NCBI RefSeq assembly: GCF_003412455.1
Contig: NZ_QTJU01000003.1
Coordinates: forward strand, 186,001-250,000
Origin: Deminuibacter soli
GTDB lineage: Bacteria > Bacteroidota > Bacteroidia > Chitinophagales > Chitinophagaceae
Reading direction: 5' to 3'
DNA: 64,000 bases
Made by a program: the position numbers and the translations under genes. This document shows positions 16,512 through 26,122 of the stretch, piece after piece. Position 1 is the first letter of the stretch; each line of letters opens with the position of its first letter. The notes beneath the pieces are model-generated. The model was not told where the DNA came from. It made no database searches and worked only from the letters and a program-made list of their open reading frames with translations.

Positions 16512-18107
16512 CTACTCCGCAATCAGGTAAATCCCTTTCTTTTCAATGCTCAGGAGAGAAACCTTGTAAGTCACTTTCTGCGCGGTTTTGGCGGCAGGTG
16601 GTTCCAGCGCTACTTCGTCCTTGGCGCCAAGATGATTTACATACATTGTTTCACCTTTCTGAAAGCGGCCTTTGGCATCATAGTATTGTACATCCAGCAC
16701 TACCAGGTCAACCGGCATGGCCGATAAGTTTTTTACATGCAGGCGCATGGAAGCATTGTTGCCGGGTACTGCATATTCATCATTTACCGCCACATAATCT
16801 GCAATGCGTTTTTTAGCGGCAACAGGTGCAGTGTTAACCGGTGTTGTGGCAGGCGCTGTTGCGGCCGGGGCCTGTGTTTTAGGCACATTCGCAGCAGTAG
16901 TATTTGCTGCTGGTGTTGTATTATTTGCGGGTAATGTTTGTGGTTTGGATTCTTTTACCACAGCAGGCACCACAGGTACTTTATCCGTATTGCCCGATGC
17001 TGCTGTTACAGAAGAAGATGATGTGCCGGGTTTTGTAACAGGTGCTGTTACCGGCTTGTTAGCAGCTGTGGTAACAGGTGGTTTTACCACGGTTGTTTTA
17101 GGCAGGCCTGCAGGCTTTTGTGCAGGCGTTGTTTTAACAGCGGCCGTGGTATGATTGGGCGGCACAGTTGACGTATTCTTTGCTGCAGTATTGGCATCAG
17201 TGGTATGGGTTGCTGTTGGCTGACCGGTTTTGGCAGTTTTTGTTTTGGTGGCAGCAGCACCGGCGTTTTTCAGCTGGCTGCTGGCAGGTTCATCACTGGC
17301 TTTTAAATCAGCACCCGATAACACAGAAGGCTTGTCTGCACCTTCTTCTGTAAGCGGGCGGTGTAAGGCCTCCGCAGTTTGTTTATTATCCCATTTTTTG
17401 CCCAGCCATATGGCTACGCCCAGCAGGGGTATCATCAGGAAACCGATGCCATAACGCACCCACTGACTGCCTTCCAAACGGCGGCGCGGGTTAAGCACGG
17501 TTTCTTCATAACGCTGTTTAATATCGTCAAGCGAAGCGCTGTATTTAACGGTTGCTTCTGCCGGTTCTTCTGTTTGTGCCTGGTGAATCACATTACCCTT
17601 GTTGTCTGTGCGCCATTCGCTGTAGGCTTCTTCCCAGCCAACACCCATGGTTGCATCTGAAGCGGCGGCAGTTTGCGGTACAGCAGCAGGTGTAGGGGCT
17701 TTGGCTGCTGCAGCTGCGGCAGTATATTCCTGGGCCTGCTGGTTGGCAGGTATAATTTCAACCTTATGTAAATCGGCTTTAATTCTGAAGCGGGGTTTGC
17801 TGCCTGCAGGTTCGGCCTGTTGTGGTACCTGGCGTGCAGGAGCAGTTGGCTGCGGTTGCGGCTGGGCCGGGGCAGGTGTGGTGGCGGCGGCAGGTTGCGC
17901 CTGTGGTTGCCTGTCTGCAGAAGGCATTTCCGCAGCAGGTGCAAACGCACGCAATTCAGTTATTTCAGAGGGATATCTCCAGGACGCACTCTTACCGTCA
18001 ACCCAAATCAGGTCGTATGCTTTAAGGCCCTTCCGCACCAGTTCTTCGGCACTGTAGGGTCCGGTTTCCTTGTTATCCCGTAACAATCGGTACTGTTTCA
18101 TCTGCAC
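16512..18107 (-). CDS. GYF_2 (DUF4339) domain membrane protein with Pro/Thr/Ala-rich linker
   Basis: 531 residues. The N-terminus (about 3-55) has YRLLRDNKETGPYSAEEL and IWVDGKSASWRYPSEI, the GYF_2/DUF4339 pattern. A Pro/Gln/Ala-rich linker follows, then a single membrane helix (GIGFLMIPLLGVAIWLG, about residue 220), then a very long Thr/Ala/Pro/Lys low-complexity stretch (about 250-430) and a small folded C-terminal domain with VDLVVLDVQYYDAKGRF. Topology suggests a cytosolic GYF_2 domain and an extracytoplasmic tail. Function unknown; GYF_2 domains may bind proline-rich peptides. The low-complexity part gives long open frames on the other strand that are not genes. Confidence 0.8.
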   Translation of the reverse strand: MQMKQYRLLRDNKETGPYSAEELVRKGLKAYDLIWVDGKSASWRYPSEITELRAFAPAAEMPSADRQPQAQPAAATTPAPAQPQPQPTAPARQVPQQAEPAGSKPRFRIKADLHKVEIIPANQQAQEYTAAAAAAKAPTPAAVPQTAAASDATMGVGWEEAYSEWRTDNKGNVIHQAQTEEPAEATVKYSASLDDIKQRYEETVLNPRRRLEGSQWVRYGIGFLMIPLLGVAIWLGKKWDNKQTAEALHRPLTEEGADKPSVLSGADLKASDEPASSQLKNAGAAATKTKTAKTGQPTATHTTDANTAAKNTSTVPPNHTTAAVKTTPAQKPAGLPKTTVVKPPVTTAANKPVTAPVTKPGTSSSSVTAASGNTDKVPVVPAVVKESKPQTLPANNTTPAANTTAANVPKTQAPAATAPATTPVNTAPVAAKKRIADYVAVNDEYAVPGNNASMRLHVKNLSAMPVDLVVLDVQYYDAKGRFQKGETMYVNHLGAKDEVALEPPAAKTAQKVTYKVSLLSIEKKGIYLIAE

Positions 18108-18449
18108 TGTTTTTTAATCGGTTGATCAACGGTTGATCAGTACACCGGCATTCCTGCGGGAATATAACGAAGTGAAGGCCGGATTTATTTACAATTTAGT
18201 GATAATTAATGGCAGAAACTGTGCCCGTGCTCAACTTTCGCGCCATTTTACCATTTATGTAAGAAATTCTTCAACGGTGGATGCACATTTGTGGATAAAA
18301 GCCCCTAAAAAACAGGCTGTTTAACCCCTTTATCGATGTAAAAAACTTATCTTCGCCACCCCTGTTTCAGGGCTTTTTTATTGTACAAACCTTGCCATGC
18401 ACGCCGTACCCGGTTACATGGCAGCATTCAGCAGAAATTACAAGAAGAG
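18108..18449. other. Divergent intergenic region before gyrA
   Basis: 342 bp between two divergent genes. It holds a paired GGTTGATCAACGGTTGATCAG repeat near 18119-18139 (shown in part: two GTTGATCA words 11 bp apart, each with a central TGATCA palindrome) which could be a regulator site, an AT-rich stretch, and the gyrA -7 box at 18348-18355. The in-frame extension of gyrA from 18381 is not conserved-looking and is taken as leader. Confidence 0.45.
18348..18355 (+). promoter_or_regulatory. Candidate -7 box TATCTTCG for gyrA
   Basis: One base off TAnnTTTG; identical to the prfB box. It would give a leader of about 85-90 nt before the ATG at 18450. Confidence 0.45.
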
Positions 18450-21089
18450 ATGGAAGAAAATCTATTGCCCGAACAAACCAGCGATAACGATCGTGTTATC
18501 AGAGTGAACATTGAAGAGCAGATGAAAACGGCTTATATCGACTACTCCATGTCGGTAATCGTGGGCCGTGCCCTGCCGGATGTGCGCGATGGTTTAAAGC
18601 CGGTGCACCGCCGTATCCTGTACGCGATGAACGAACTGGGTATGACCAGCGGCAAGCCTTATAAGAAAAGTGCGCGTGTGGTAGGGGAAGTACTGGGTAA
18701 GTATCACCCGCATGGTGATGGTTCCGTATACGATGCCATGGTTCGCCTGGCGCAGGAATGGAACATGCGTTACCTGCTGGTAGAAGGCCAGGGTAACTTT
18801 GGCAGCCAGGATGGTGAAATGCAGGCCGCGATGCGTTATACCGAGGTGCGCCTGCAAAAGCTTGCTGAAGCAATGCTTGAAGACATTGACAAAGAAACCA
18901 TCGATTTCCAGCTCAACTTCGACGATTCCCTGCAGGAGCCAACTGTATTGCCAACCCGCATTCCGCAGCTGCTCGTAAACGGCTCAAGCGGTATCGCCGT
19001 AGGTATGGCTACCAACATGATGCCGCACAACCTCAGCGAAGTAATCGACGGTTGTATTGCATACATCGAAGACCGCAACATTACTGCAGAAGACCTTATT
19101 AAATATGTAAAAGCACCTGACTTCCCCACAGGCGGTATTATTTACGGTATCGAAGGTGTGCGCCAGGGTTTGTTAACCGGCCGTGGTCGCGTGGTGCTGC
19201 GTGGCAAATGCCATATCGATACCAAAACCAGCGGCAGGGAGCAGATCATCATCACCGAAACACCTTACCAGGTAAGCCGTGATGCGCTCACTGAAAGAAT
19301 TGGTCAGCTGGTAAATGAAAAAGTGGTTGATGGCATTGCGCACGTTAACAACGAATCTAACAACAAAGAAGGCACCCGTATCGTAATCGACCTTAAACGC
19401 GATGCTGTTGCCCAGGTGGTCATTAACCAGCTGTATAAATACACCGAACTGCAAACCAGCTATGGCATCAACAACGTAGCACTGGTACGCGGCAGGCCGG
19501 TTATCCTCAACATCCGAGACCTCATTCTCGAGTTCGTTGATTTCAGGATGGAAGTAGTGATACGCCGTGCCAAATACGAACTCCGTAAAGCACGCGAACG
19601 TGCACACATTTTACAAGGTTACCTGATTGCACTTGATCATCTCGATGAAGTGATCCGCCTGATACGCGAATCTGCTACACCTGATGAAGCAAAAGACAAT
19701 TTGATCAACGCAGGCTGGGGTATCGACGATATCCAGGCCAAAGCCATCCTCGAACTGCGTCTGCAGCGTTTAACAGGCATGGAACGCGATAAGATCAAAG
19801 AAGAATTTGATCAGCTCATGATTAAAATTGCAGGACTGGAAGAATTACTCGGCAGCGAATCGCTCCGCTACGAACTGATTAAAACAGAACTGCTCGAAGT
19901 AAAAGAACGCTTTGGCGACGAACGCAAATCTGAAATCCAGTACCTGGCAGATGAAATGCGTATCGAAGACCTGATTGAAGAAGAAGATGTGGTAATCACC
20001 ATCTCGCACATGGGATACATCAAACGCACTTCTGCTTCTGAATACCGCCAGCAGCGCAGGGGCGGCAGGGGAGCCATCGGCAGCAAAACAAGGGAAGAAG
20101 ATTATGTAGAACACCTGTTTGTTGCATCTACCCACGACACCATGATGTTCTTCACCGAAAAAGGCCGTTGTTACTGGTTAAAAGTATACGAGATACCCGA
20201 AGGTGAAAAACAAAGCAAGGGCCGCGCTATACAAAACCTGATACAGCTGCCCCAGGATGATAAGGTACGCGCCATCATTGATGTAAAACGCCTCGATGAT
20301 AAAGAATATGTAAGCAACCACTACATCATTCTGTGTACCAAAAAAGGAGTGATCAAGAAAACATTGCTCGAAGATTTCAGCCGCCCGCGTGCCAATGGTG
20401 TTAATGCCATCAACATCGTGGAAGGTGATGAACTGCTCGAAGCACGTATGACTGATGGTAATAATGAAGTGATGCTGGCCATTAAAAGCGGTCGCGCCAT
20501 CCGTTTCCCTGAAGACAAGGTACGTGTTACCGGCCGCGGTGCCATTGGTGTAACAGGTATTGAAGTAGATGATGAAACAGATGAAGTGATTGGCATGATA
20601 TGTGTCCATAAAGACGATACTTCCAAAACGGTACTGGTGGTGAGTGAAAAAGGATTTGGAAAAAGAACACCGGTTGACGAATACCGTATCACCAACAGGG
20701 GTGGCAAGGGCGTTAAAACCATTAACGTTACCGAAAAAACCGGTCAACTGGTCGGTATTGTGGATGTAAGTGAAAAAGAAGATCTTATTATTACCTGTAA
20801 ATCCGGCATCACGCTGCGTACTGCCGTATCAAGCATCAAAGAAGCGGGAAGGGCAACACAGGGTGTAAAAATCATCCGTCTTGATGAATCGGATGCCATT
20901 GCAGCGATGTCGAAAATTGAAGAAGAAGAAAAAGTGGAAGGCGACCTCGAAGCACTGGAAAGTGAAATACAGGAAAATGCCGGGGCTGCACTGGAAAACG
21001 AACTGGAGCAGCGCGACATAATTGATGAAGATAAAGACGATACAGATAAAGGAAACGACGTTACTGATTCAACTGAAAACAATAATTAA
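18450..21089 (+). CDS. gyrA: DNA gyrase subunit A
   Basis: 879 residues. The cutting and rejoining subunit of gyrase, which introduces negative supercoils. The start at 18450 (MEENLLPEQ) is preferred over 18381 because the first 23 codons of the longer version look like leader. Active-site Tyr130 lies in MRYTEVRL. The quinolone region is [12 protein letters not shown] at residues 86-97: the position of E. coli Ser83 is Gly91, while Asp95 equals E. coli Asp87. The GyrA box QRRGGRG (about 534-541) separates it from ParC. The C-terminal beta-pinwheel is followed by a Glu/Asp-rich tail. The next gene begins 11 bp after the stop. Confidence 0.97.
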   Translation: MEENLLPEQTSDNDRVIRVNIEEQMKTAYIDYSMSVIVGRALPDVRDGLKPVHRRILYAMNELGMTSGKPYKKSARVVGEVLGKYHPHGDGSVYDAMVRLAQEWNMRYLLVEGQGNFGSQDGEMQAAMRYTEVRLQKLAEAMLEDIDKETIDFQLNFDDSLQEPTVLPTRIPQLLVNGSSGIAVGMATNMMPHNLSEVIDGCIAYIEDRNITAEDLIKYVKAPDFPTGGIIYGIEGVRQGLLTGRGRVVLRGKCHIDTKTSGREQIIITETPYQVSRDALTERIGQLVNEKVVDGIAHVNNESNNKEGTRIVIDLKRDAVAQVVINQLYKYTELQTSYGINNVALVRGRPVILNIRDLILEFVDFRMEVVIRRAKYELRKARERAHILQGYLIALDHLDEVIRLIRESATPDEAKDNLINAGWGIDDIQAKAILELRLQRLTGMERDKIKEEFDQLMIKIAGLEELLGSESLRYELIKTELLEVKERFGDERKSEIQYLADEMRIEDLIEEEDVVITISHMGYIKRTSASEYRQQRRGGRGAIGSKTREEDYVEHLFVASTHDTMMFFTEKGRCYWLKVYEIPEGEKQSKGRAIQNLIQLPQDDKVRAIIDVKRLDDKEYVSNHYIILCTKKGVIKKTLLEDFSRPRANGVNAINIVEGDELLEARMTDGNNEVMLAIKSGRAIRFPEDKVRVTGRGAIGVTGIEVDDETDEVIGMICVHKDDTSKTVLVVSEKGFGKRTPVDEYRITNRGGKGVKTINVTEKTGQLVGIVDVSEKEDLIITCKSGITLRTAVSSIKEAGRATQGVKIIRLDESDAIAAMSKIEEEEKVEGDLEALESEIQENAGAALENELEQRDIIDEDKDDTDKGNDVTDSTENNN

Positions 21090-21099
21090 ACCTCAGCGT

Positions 21100-22395
21100 A
21101 TGAAAAAGCTTTTGATTGCCACTGCTTTTGTTGCGATTGGTTCAACCGCAATGGCGCAAAAACTGGACAATGTTAACAAGTATGCCTTATTGAACAAATG
21201 GGAAGACGCCAAGAAAGAACTGGACAAAGTAATGGCCGATCCCAAAGCCGCCACCAACCCCGAAGCACAGCTGCTCGCTGCAAGGGTTGACGCTGAACTG
21301 GGTGCTGACAGCTCGCTGAAAGCCAAATACCCGACAGCACTGGACGACGCTTATGCAGCGCTGTTAAAATACCGCGCACTCGATAAGGACACTTCCTATA
21401 AAAACCTGAAAGAAAATGGTCTCAGGGCTGTGAGTATTATTTATGCCAACAACTTCAACAACGGCAGAAAATACTTCAACGAAAGCAAATGGGACGACGC
21501 ATTTCATGAATTCCGCGTTGCAGAAGACCTGGGTGACCTGATCTCTAAACACAACTTCGGTACCACCAAACAGAACATCGATACTTTCACTGTAATCTAT
21601 GCCGGTTATGCTGCGCAGAACGCTAAAAAAACTGACAGCGCCGTATATTATTACAAAAAGTTCGCTGACGAAAAAATCGGTGGTAAAGACTTCGTTGATA
21701 TCTACCGTTATCTGCTGAACAATTACCTCGATACCAAAAACGAGGCTGAGTTCAAAAAATACCTGGCTATTGCCAAACAGTTGTATCCTGATCAGACAGA
21801 AAAACTGTGGAGCGCTTACGAAATGGAGTTCAATACCAAAAACTCCAGCCTGGACGACATGATCAAACAGTACAAAGGCGCTACCGGCTTAACCGCTCAG
21901 CAGTATGCTACTTACGGTGAATACTTTGCCAACGTTCCCAAAGAAGAACTGAGCAAACTCGACAGCACCAAACAGATTGAAATTAAAAACCTGGGGTCTG
22001 AAGCCTTTGAAAAAGCTTTCAATGCCGATAACAACAATGGTGTATTTGCTTTCAACGCAGGTGTTTTACTGTACAGCCAGTTCAACGTACTGGAAGATAA
22101 ATTCTACTCACTGCGTGGCGAAAGTGCAGCCCTGAAAGCACAGCGCGCGGATGTAGAAAAACAACAGATCGCTATGGCCGACAAATCCATTGACCTGATG
22201 GAAAAAGCCTACAATATCCTTAAAGCAAAAAGCCCAAGGGAAAAAGTAGAAACATCTTGCCTGTCAAAAAGCGTTGACTTCCTTGCCAACCTTTACATGT
22301 GGAAGCGCGACAAGGCCCGTGGTAAAAACCCGGCTGAGTACGACAAAAACGATGCGAAATACAAACAGTTCGACGCCGAACACGGAAAATACTAA
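21100..22395 (+). CDS. Secreted TPR-like protein downstream of gyrA
   Basis: 431 residues from the ATG at 21100; a longer frame open from 21022 would lie over the end of gyrA and lack a signal peptide at its start, so the shorter form is chosen. A clear signal peptide (LLIATAFVAIGSTAMAQ) precedes a fully helical protein with repeated NKWEDAKKELDKV, SKWDDAFHEFRVAEDLG and DSAVYYYKKFADEK units that look like tetratricopeptide repeats. Probably periplasmic, binding proteins or peptidoglycan-related partners. A TPR gene after gyrA is common in Bacteroidota as I recall; the functional link to gyrase is unknown. Closed by the terminator at 22401-22426. Confidence 0.82.
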   Translation: MKKLLIATAFVAIGSTAMAQKLDNVNKYALLNKWEDAKKELDKVMADPKAATNPEAQLLAARVDAELGADSSLKAKYPTALDDAYAALLKYRALDKDTSYKNLKENGLRAVSIIYANNFNNGRKYFNESKWDDAFHEFRVAEDLGDLISKHNFGTTKQNIDTFTVIYAGYAAQNAKKTDSAVYYYKKFADEKIGGKDFVDIYRYLLNNYLDTKNEAEFKKYLAIAKQLYPDQTEKLWSAYEMEFNTKNSSLDDMIKQYKGATGLTAQQYATYGEYFANVPKEELSKLDSTKQIEIKNLGSEAFEKAFNADNNNGVFAFNAGVLLYSQFNVLEDKFYSLRGESAALKAQRADVEKQQIAMADKSIDLMEKAYNILKAKSPREKVETSCLSKSVDFLANLYMWKRDKARGKNPAEYDKNDAKYKQFDAEHGKY

Positions 22396-22400
22396 AATGA

Positions 22401-22426
22401 AAAAGGCCACCGCTTGGTGGCCTTTT
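22401..22426 (+). terminator. Terminator of the gyrA-TPR operon
   Basis: AAAAGGCCACC (22401-22411) pairs with GGTGGCCTTTT (22416-22426), GCTT loop, followed by more Ts. A strong, classical structure. Confidence 0.92.
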
Positions 22427-22451
22427 TTAATGGCTTTATGGTTCGATGGAT

Positions 22452-22940
22452 TTATTGTTTGGGCTTCGGAATAATAGCCGTTGCTTCAATTTCAATAAGA
22501 ATATCTTCCCTGAACAAGCGGCTTACCTGAACCGAAGTACTTGCAGGAGGGTTGGCCGTATTTACAAATTTATCCCTCGCCGCACGCACCTGTGCAATTT
22601 TTGAAATGTCCGTCATAAAATAGCTCATTTTCACAACGTTGCTCATATTGCCACCGGCGCTTTGAACGATGGTTTTAATGTTTTCCAGGGCCTGCTCAGC
22701 CTGTTTCTCCAGGTCGTCTTTGCCCACCAGTGCACCGTTTTTATCCAGCGCCACCTGGCCCGAAATAATCAGCATCGTACTGTTTCCAAGATCAATTTCT
22801 GCCATGTGTGAATAACCATTTGGAGTATGCAATCCGGCCGGGTTCACCAGTTTTACGTTAGCCGGCGTTTGCTGGGCTATGCCAGCAGTTCCGGTCATCA
22901 GCAGTGCAAGCAGTATGGGCAGCACTTGTTTTTTCATCAT
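22452..22940 (-). CDS. Exported RidA/YjgF-family protein
   Basis: 162 residues. RidA proteins are normally cytosolic trimers that hydrolyse reactive enamines/imines. Here a signal peptide (QVLPILLALLMTGTAGIAQ) precedes a complete RidA domain (ISGQVALDKNGALVG; QAEQALENIKTIVQSAGG; VVKMSYFMTDI). In E. coli RidA the catalytic arginine lies in PARSCVEVARL; the matching stretch here is PASTSVQVSRL, with Ser in place of that Arg. It therefore probably lacks imine deaminase activity and acts outside the cytosol, perhaps as a ligand-binding protein. It converges on the gyrA-TPR operon. Confidence 0.88.
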   Translation of the reverse strand: MMKKQVLPILLALLMTGTAGIAQQTPANVKLVNPAGLHTPNGYSHMAEIDLGNSTMLIISGQVALDKNGALVGKDDLEKQAEQALENIKTIVQSAGGNMSNVVKMSYFMTDISKIAQVRAARDKFVNTANPPASTSVQVSRLFREDILIEIEATAIIPKPKQ

Positions 22941-23353
22941 GTTCGGTTAAAGTGTTTGATAGATGATAAATTAGTTTGAACAACGTTACAACCCGCTGGT
23001 GTACGTTTTGTTCCGGAGCCGATAAAATTAATTCAAAAGTGGATTACAGGGAGTGGAGTAAAAGTAGCAGGGGTAAATCCGGTTTGCAGTATTGTTGAAA
23101 ACAGTCGCATTCTGAAAAGTGATAAATGGGATAGATTCCCTATTGATTAACTTAACATAATATTAATTATAGGATAAATGATAACACATAAAATAGGGGT
23201 CAGTTCTGTTGAAATCCACTGCTATCAAGGCTTACAGCAATTCCAGCCTTTGAAACAAAAAAAACAAGCCGCCCAAATTGAGCGGCCTGCCTGCTTTCTA
23301 AAACCCTATAAAACTTTAAACATGAAACTTTAAACCCTTAAACATTTGAACTA
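22941..23353. other. Intergenic region between NDH-2 and RidA-like genes
   Basis: 413 bp. It holds the NDH-2 terminator (23268-23286) and, next to it at 23298-23350, repeated AAACTTTAAAC words. The middle (23000-23230) is AT-rich with no ORF, no clear -7 box and no RNA structure that I can support. Confidence 0.5.
23268..23286 (-). terminator. Terminator after the NDH-2 gene
   Basis: GCCGC / GCGGC outer stem with further CAA/TTG pairing inside; on the minus strand it is followed by TTGTTTTTTTTG. It lies about 70 nt after the stop codon at 23354. Confidence 0.8.
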
Positions 23354-24667
23354 CTAATGCGTCGCTGCCGGCGTTTCGCGCACGCTGGAATGTTCTACCA
23401 CCCGTGGCTTGTAAAACTCCTTGAACAGCAAACGCAGGCTCTGGTCGTATGTGAAATATTTGTACATCCAGTTGATGAAGATCTGCATGCGGTTTTTAAC
23501 GCCCAGGATTAATACCAGGTGCAGGAACATCCAGATGAGCCATGCCAGGAAGCCCTTTACATGCAATTTGGGTACCGGTATGTCAACCACAGCCAGGTTA
23601 CGGCCTACGGTAGCCATACTTCCTTTGTCTTTGTATTCAAAATCAATTAGTTCCGAAGTTTGACCACTATTTATCCTGATCAGGTTTTTCGCCAGTGTTT
23701 TGCCCTGGTTAATGGCTACATTGGCCAGCTGCGGGTGCCCGTGATCGTATTTTGGGGTTTCCATGTAGCTGAGATCGCCGATGACGTAAATGTTTGAACT
23801 GCCTTCCATGCGGCTCTGGCGATTGACTTTAATGCGGTTGCCACGTACAATCAGCGCCGGGTCAACACCAGCTGGCACATTACCCTTAACACCTGCGGCC
23901 CAGATCACCGTTTTGGCGGGGATTTTTTCGCCGGTGCTCAGCGTTACTTCCTCGCCGTCGTAATCTTTAACAATGGTGCCCGTACGCACAATTACGCCCA
24001 GTTTATTTTCCAGGTAGCCCCGGCTGTCTGTGCTGCTTTTGGCGCTCATTACGCCCAATGTTTTGGGTGAGCCTTCCAGCAGGAAGATTTTCATTTTGGA
24101 GAAATCCAGTTCAGGATAATCGCGCGGCAGAATATTGTTGCGCATTTCGGCTACCGCCCCACTGATTTCAACACCGGTTGGTCCGCCGCCCACCACAATG
24201 ATATTCAGCATCTTTTCCATCTCTGCCTGATCTTTAATCATCAGTGCATCTTCAAACTTCTGGATCAGGTGATGGCGTAACTGCAGGGCTTCGGTAGTTG
24301 ATTTCATGGGGAAAGCCAGTTCCTGCAGGTTGGTGTTTCCGAAGAAATTGGTATTGGCGCCCATGGCCATTACCAGCACATCGTACTCAAATTCACCAAT
24401 ATCGGTTACCAGCTTGTTTTCGGCCTGTTTTACCTCTTTTACCGTTGCCATGCGAAAACGCACATTGTGACTTTTATGAAACACCTTGCGCAACGGGAAC
24501 GAAATGTTGCTGGCGTCGAGACCAGCGGTAGCCACCTGGTAAAAAAGCGGCTGAAACTGGTGGTAATTATTTTTGTCTATAAGCAGTACTTCAATGCCTT
24601 TCTTGTTATTCAGCTTACGGGCCAGTTGTAAACCCGCAAACCCACCTCCAATGATAACGACTTTCAT
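23354..24667 (-). CDS. ndh: Type II NADH:quinone oxidoreductase
   Basis: 437 residues. A single-subunit, non-proton-pumping flavoenzyme passing electrons from NADH to menaquinone at the inner membrane. FAD-binding GGGFAG is at residues 7-12 right after the start, NYHQFQPLFYQVATAGL is the family's conserved segment near residue 40, and the NADH Rossmann motif VVGGGPTGVE is near residue 160. The C-terminus has a hydrophobic helix (FLAWLIWMFLHLVLILGV) and an amphipathic end that anchor it to the membrane. It is a single gene, divergent from the glycosylasparaginase gene. Confidence 0.92.
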   Translation of the reverse strand: MKVVIIGGGFAGLQLARKLNNKKGIEVLLIDKNNYHQFQPLFYQVATAGLDASNISFPLRKVFHKSHNVRFRMATVKEVKQAENKLVTDIGEFEYDVLVMAMGANTNFFGNTNLQELAFPMKSTTEALQLRHHLIQKFEDALMIKDQAEMEKMLNIIVVGGGPTGVEISGAVAEMRNNILPRDYPELDFSKMKIFLLEGSPKTLGVMSAKSSTDSRGYLENKLGVIVRTGTIVKDYDGEEVTLSTGEKIPAKTVIWAAGVKGNVPAGVDPALIVRGNRIKVNRQSRMEGSSNIYVIGDLSYMETPKYDHGHPQLANVAINQGKTLAKNLIRINSGQTSELIDFEYKDKGSMATVGRNLAVVDIPVPKLHVKGFLAWLIWMFLHLVLILGVKNRMQIFINWMYKYFTYDQSLRLLFKEFYKPRVVEHSSVRETPAATH

Positions 24668-24853
24668 AACGAGCTATTTTAAGTGACACAAAGTTACGCT
24701 AATTTTCAATATTTTTTGAAAGTTTGAAAGCGCTTTCGTCCAATATTTCCAAAATGGTAATACTAACAATCAAGTATTTAACTCAACAAACACGCCAAAG
24801 GCTGCTTTGTTTTTTCAACCCGGGTTTCGTTACTTTAGCGAAAAATCACCGGC

Positions 24854-25873
24854 ATGGTTCATCGCAGAAATTTTTTACAGATCGGCTCCCTTTCACTGGG
24901 CAGCCTGTTCACAGGCAAATTGTTCGCAGGCACGGCAGCAGTGCGCAAACCCATTGTTATTTCTACCTGGGGCGAAGGCATTGCAGCCAATAAGGCGGCC
25001 TGGGAAGTTCTGCGCAAAGGCGGCCGTGCACTCGACGCCGTGGAGGCCGGTGTAATGGTTACCGAATCGTCGCAGAATTGTTGCGTGGGTCTTGGCGCAA
25101 ACCCTGACCGTGATGGTTATGTAACGCTCGATGCCAGCATTATGGACGAGAATGGCAATTGCGGCAGCGTGGCCTTCCTGGAAAGAATCAAACATCCCAT
25201 TTCTGTTGCACGCCGGGTAATGGAAAAAACACCGCACGTAATGCTTGTAGGCAGCGGTGCACAGCAGTTTGCCATTGCCGAAGGTTTTCCATTGGAAAAA
25301 CCGGGTCTTTCAGATGATGCACAACGCAATTACAAAAATTGGCTGCAGAAATCAGAATACAAACCCATTCCCAATATTGAAAATTCCGGCAACCCGCACG
25401 CGTTTGCACCACGCAAGCTCGACAACGGCGACTGGAATCACGATACCATTGGCATGGTCGCACTCGACGCACAGGGCAACCTCAGCGGCAGCTGCACTAC
25501 CAGCGGCATGGCGTTTAAAATGCGTGGCAGGTTGGGAGATTCCCCTATTATTGGCGCCGGTTTGTTTGTAGACAATGAAGTGGGCGCCGCCACTGCCACC
25601 GGCCTCGGCGAAGAAGTGATTAAAATATGCGGCACCCACCTGGTGGTAGAACTGATGCGCCAGGGACTGAAACCGGAAGAAGCCTGCAAACAGGCAGTAG
25701 AACGTATTCTCCGTAAAAACAAATACCAGAAACGCGACGATCTTCAGGTAGGCTTTATCGCCATCAACAAGCAGGGCGAATACGGCGGCTACTGCATCCA
25801 GGGCGGTTTTAATTTTGCAGTATGTTATGCAGATGATCACAATGTGCTCATTGAATCAAAACATTTTCAGTAA
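24854..25873 (+). CDS. Glycosylasparaginase-type N-terminal nucleophile hydrolase (Tat-exported)
   Basis: 339 residues. Cleaves the GlcNAc-asparagine bond left from N-glycoprotein breakdown (or isoaspartyl/asparaginyl bonds in related enzymes). The precursor cuts itself before the nucleophile Thr198 in HDTIGMVALD, giving alpha and beta chains; NPDRDGYVTLDASIMD upstream and GMAFKMRGRLGDSPIIGAGLFVDN downstream are typical (given here only as landmarks). The N-terminus HRRNFLQIGSLSLGSLF is a twin-arginine signal, so it folds in the cytosol and is exported. It is a single gene, fitting a scavenger of glycopeptides. Confidence 0.9.
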   Translation: MVHRRNFLQIGSLSLGSLFTGKLFAGTAAVRKPIVISTWGEGIAANKAAWEVLRKGGRALDAVEAGVMVTESSQNCCVGLGANPDRDGYVTLDASIMDENGNCGSVAFLERIKHPISVARRVMEKTPHVMLVGSGAQQFAIAEGFPLEKPGLSDDAQRNYKNWLQKSEYKPIPNIENSGNPHAFAPRKLDNGDWNHDTIGMVALDAQGNLSGSCTTSGMAFKMRGRLGDSPIIGAGLFVDNEVGAATATGLGEEVIKICGTHLVVELMRQGLKPEEACKQAVERILRKNKYQKRDDLQVGFIAINKQGEYGGYCIQGGFNFAVCYADDHNVLIESKHFQ

Positions 25874-26095
25874 AAGAAGAAGTTCAATATGTTCAAGAGT
25901 TTCAAAGTTCAAGTCGGGATGTTTAAGGGTTTAATGTTTGAAGTTTAACGTTGCAGGATGAAGAAGTTCAATATGTTCAAGAGTTTCAAAGTTCAAGTTG
26001 TGTCGTTTAAAACATGAAACAATTGAACCATGAAACAATTGAACCATGAAACAATTGAACTATGAAACAATTAAACCGTGAACCATCTTTGCCCG
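25873..26095. repeat. Direct and tandem AT-rich repeats before cutC
   Basis: Two copies of a GAAGAAGTTCAATATGTTCAAGAGTTTCAAAGTTCAAG unit (about 37 bp, at about 25876 and 25960; given only in this outline) are followed by about four copies of a 16-17-bp CATGAAACAATTGAAC unit between 26010 and 26090. A 19-nt core, ATTGAACTATGAAACAATT (26054-26072), recurs in opposite orientation in the 95-bp array at 30044-30390. No ORF. Confidence 0.8.
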
Positions 26096-26122
26096 AAGGG
26101 CGATCCACCTAACCATCATTCC

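Noticed and set aside
17647-18057. 136-codon plus-strand Ala/Gly-rich frame
   Set aside because: It lies opposite the Pro/Thr/Ala low-complexity part of the GYF_2 gene, which opens several frames.
18381-18449. Extended N-terminus of GyrA
   Set aside because: The extra 23 codons are not family-like; the ATG at 18450 gives the usual start.
20178-20747. 189-codon minus-strand frame inside gyrA
   Set aside because: Fully within a conserved gyrase coding region; composition is antisense-like.
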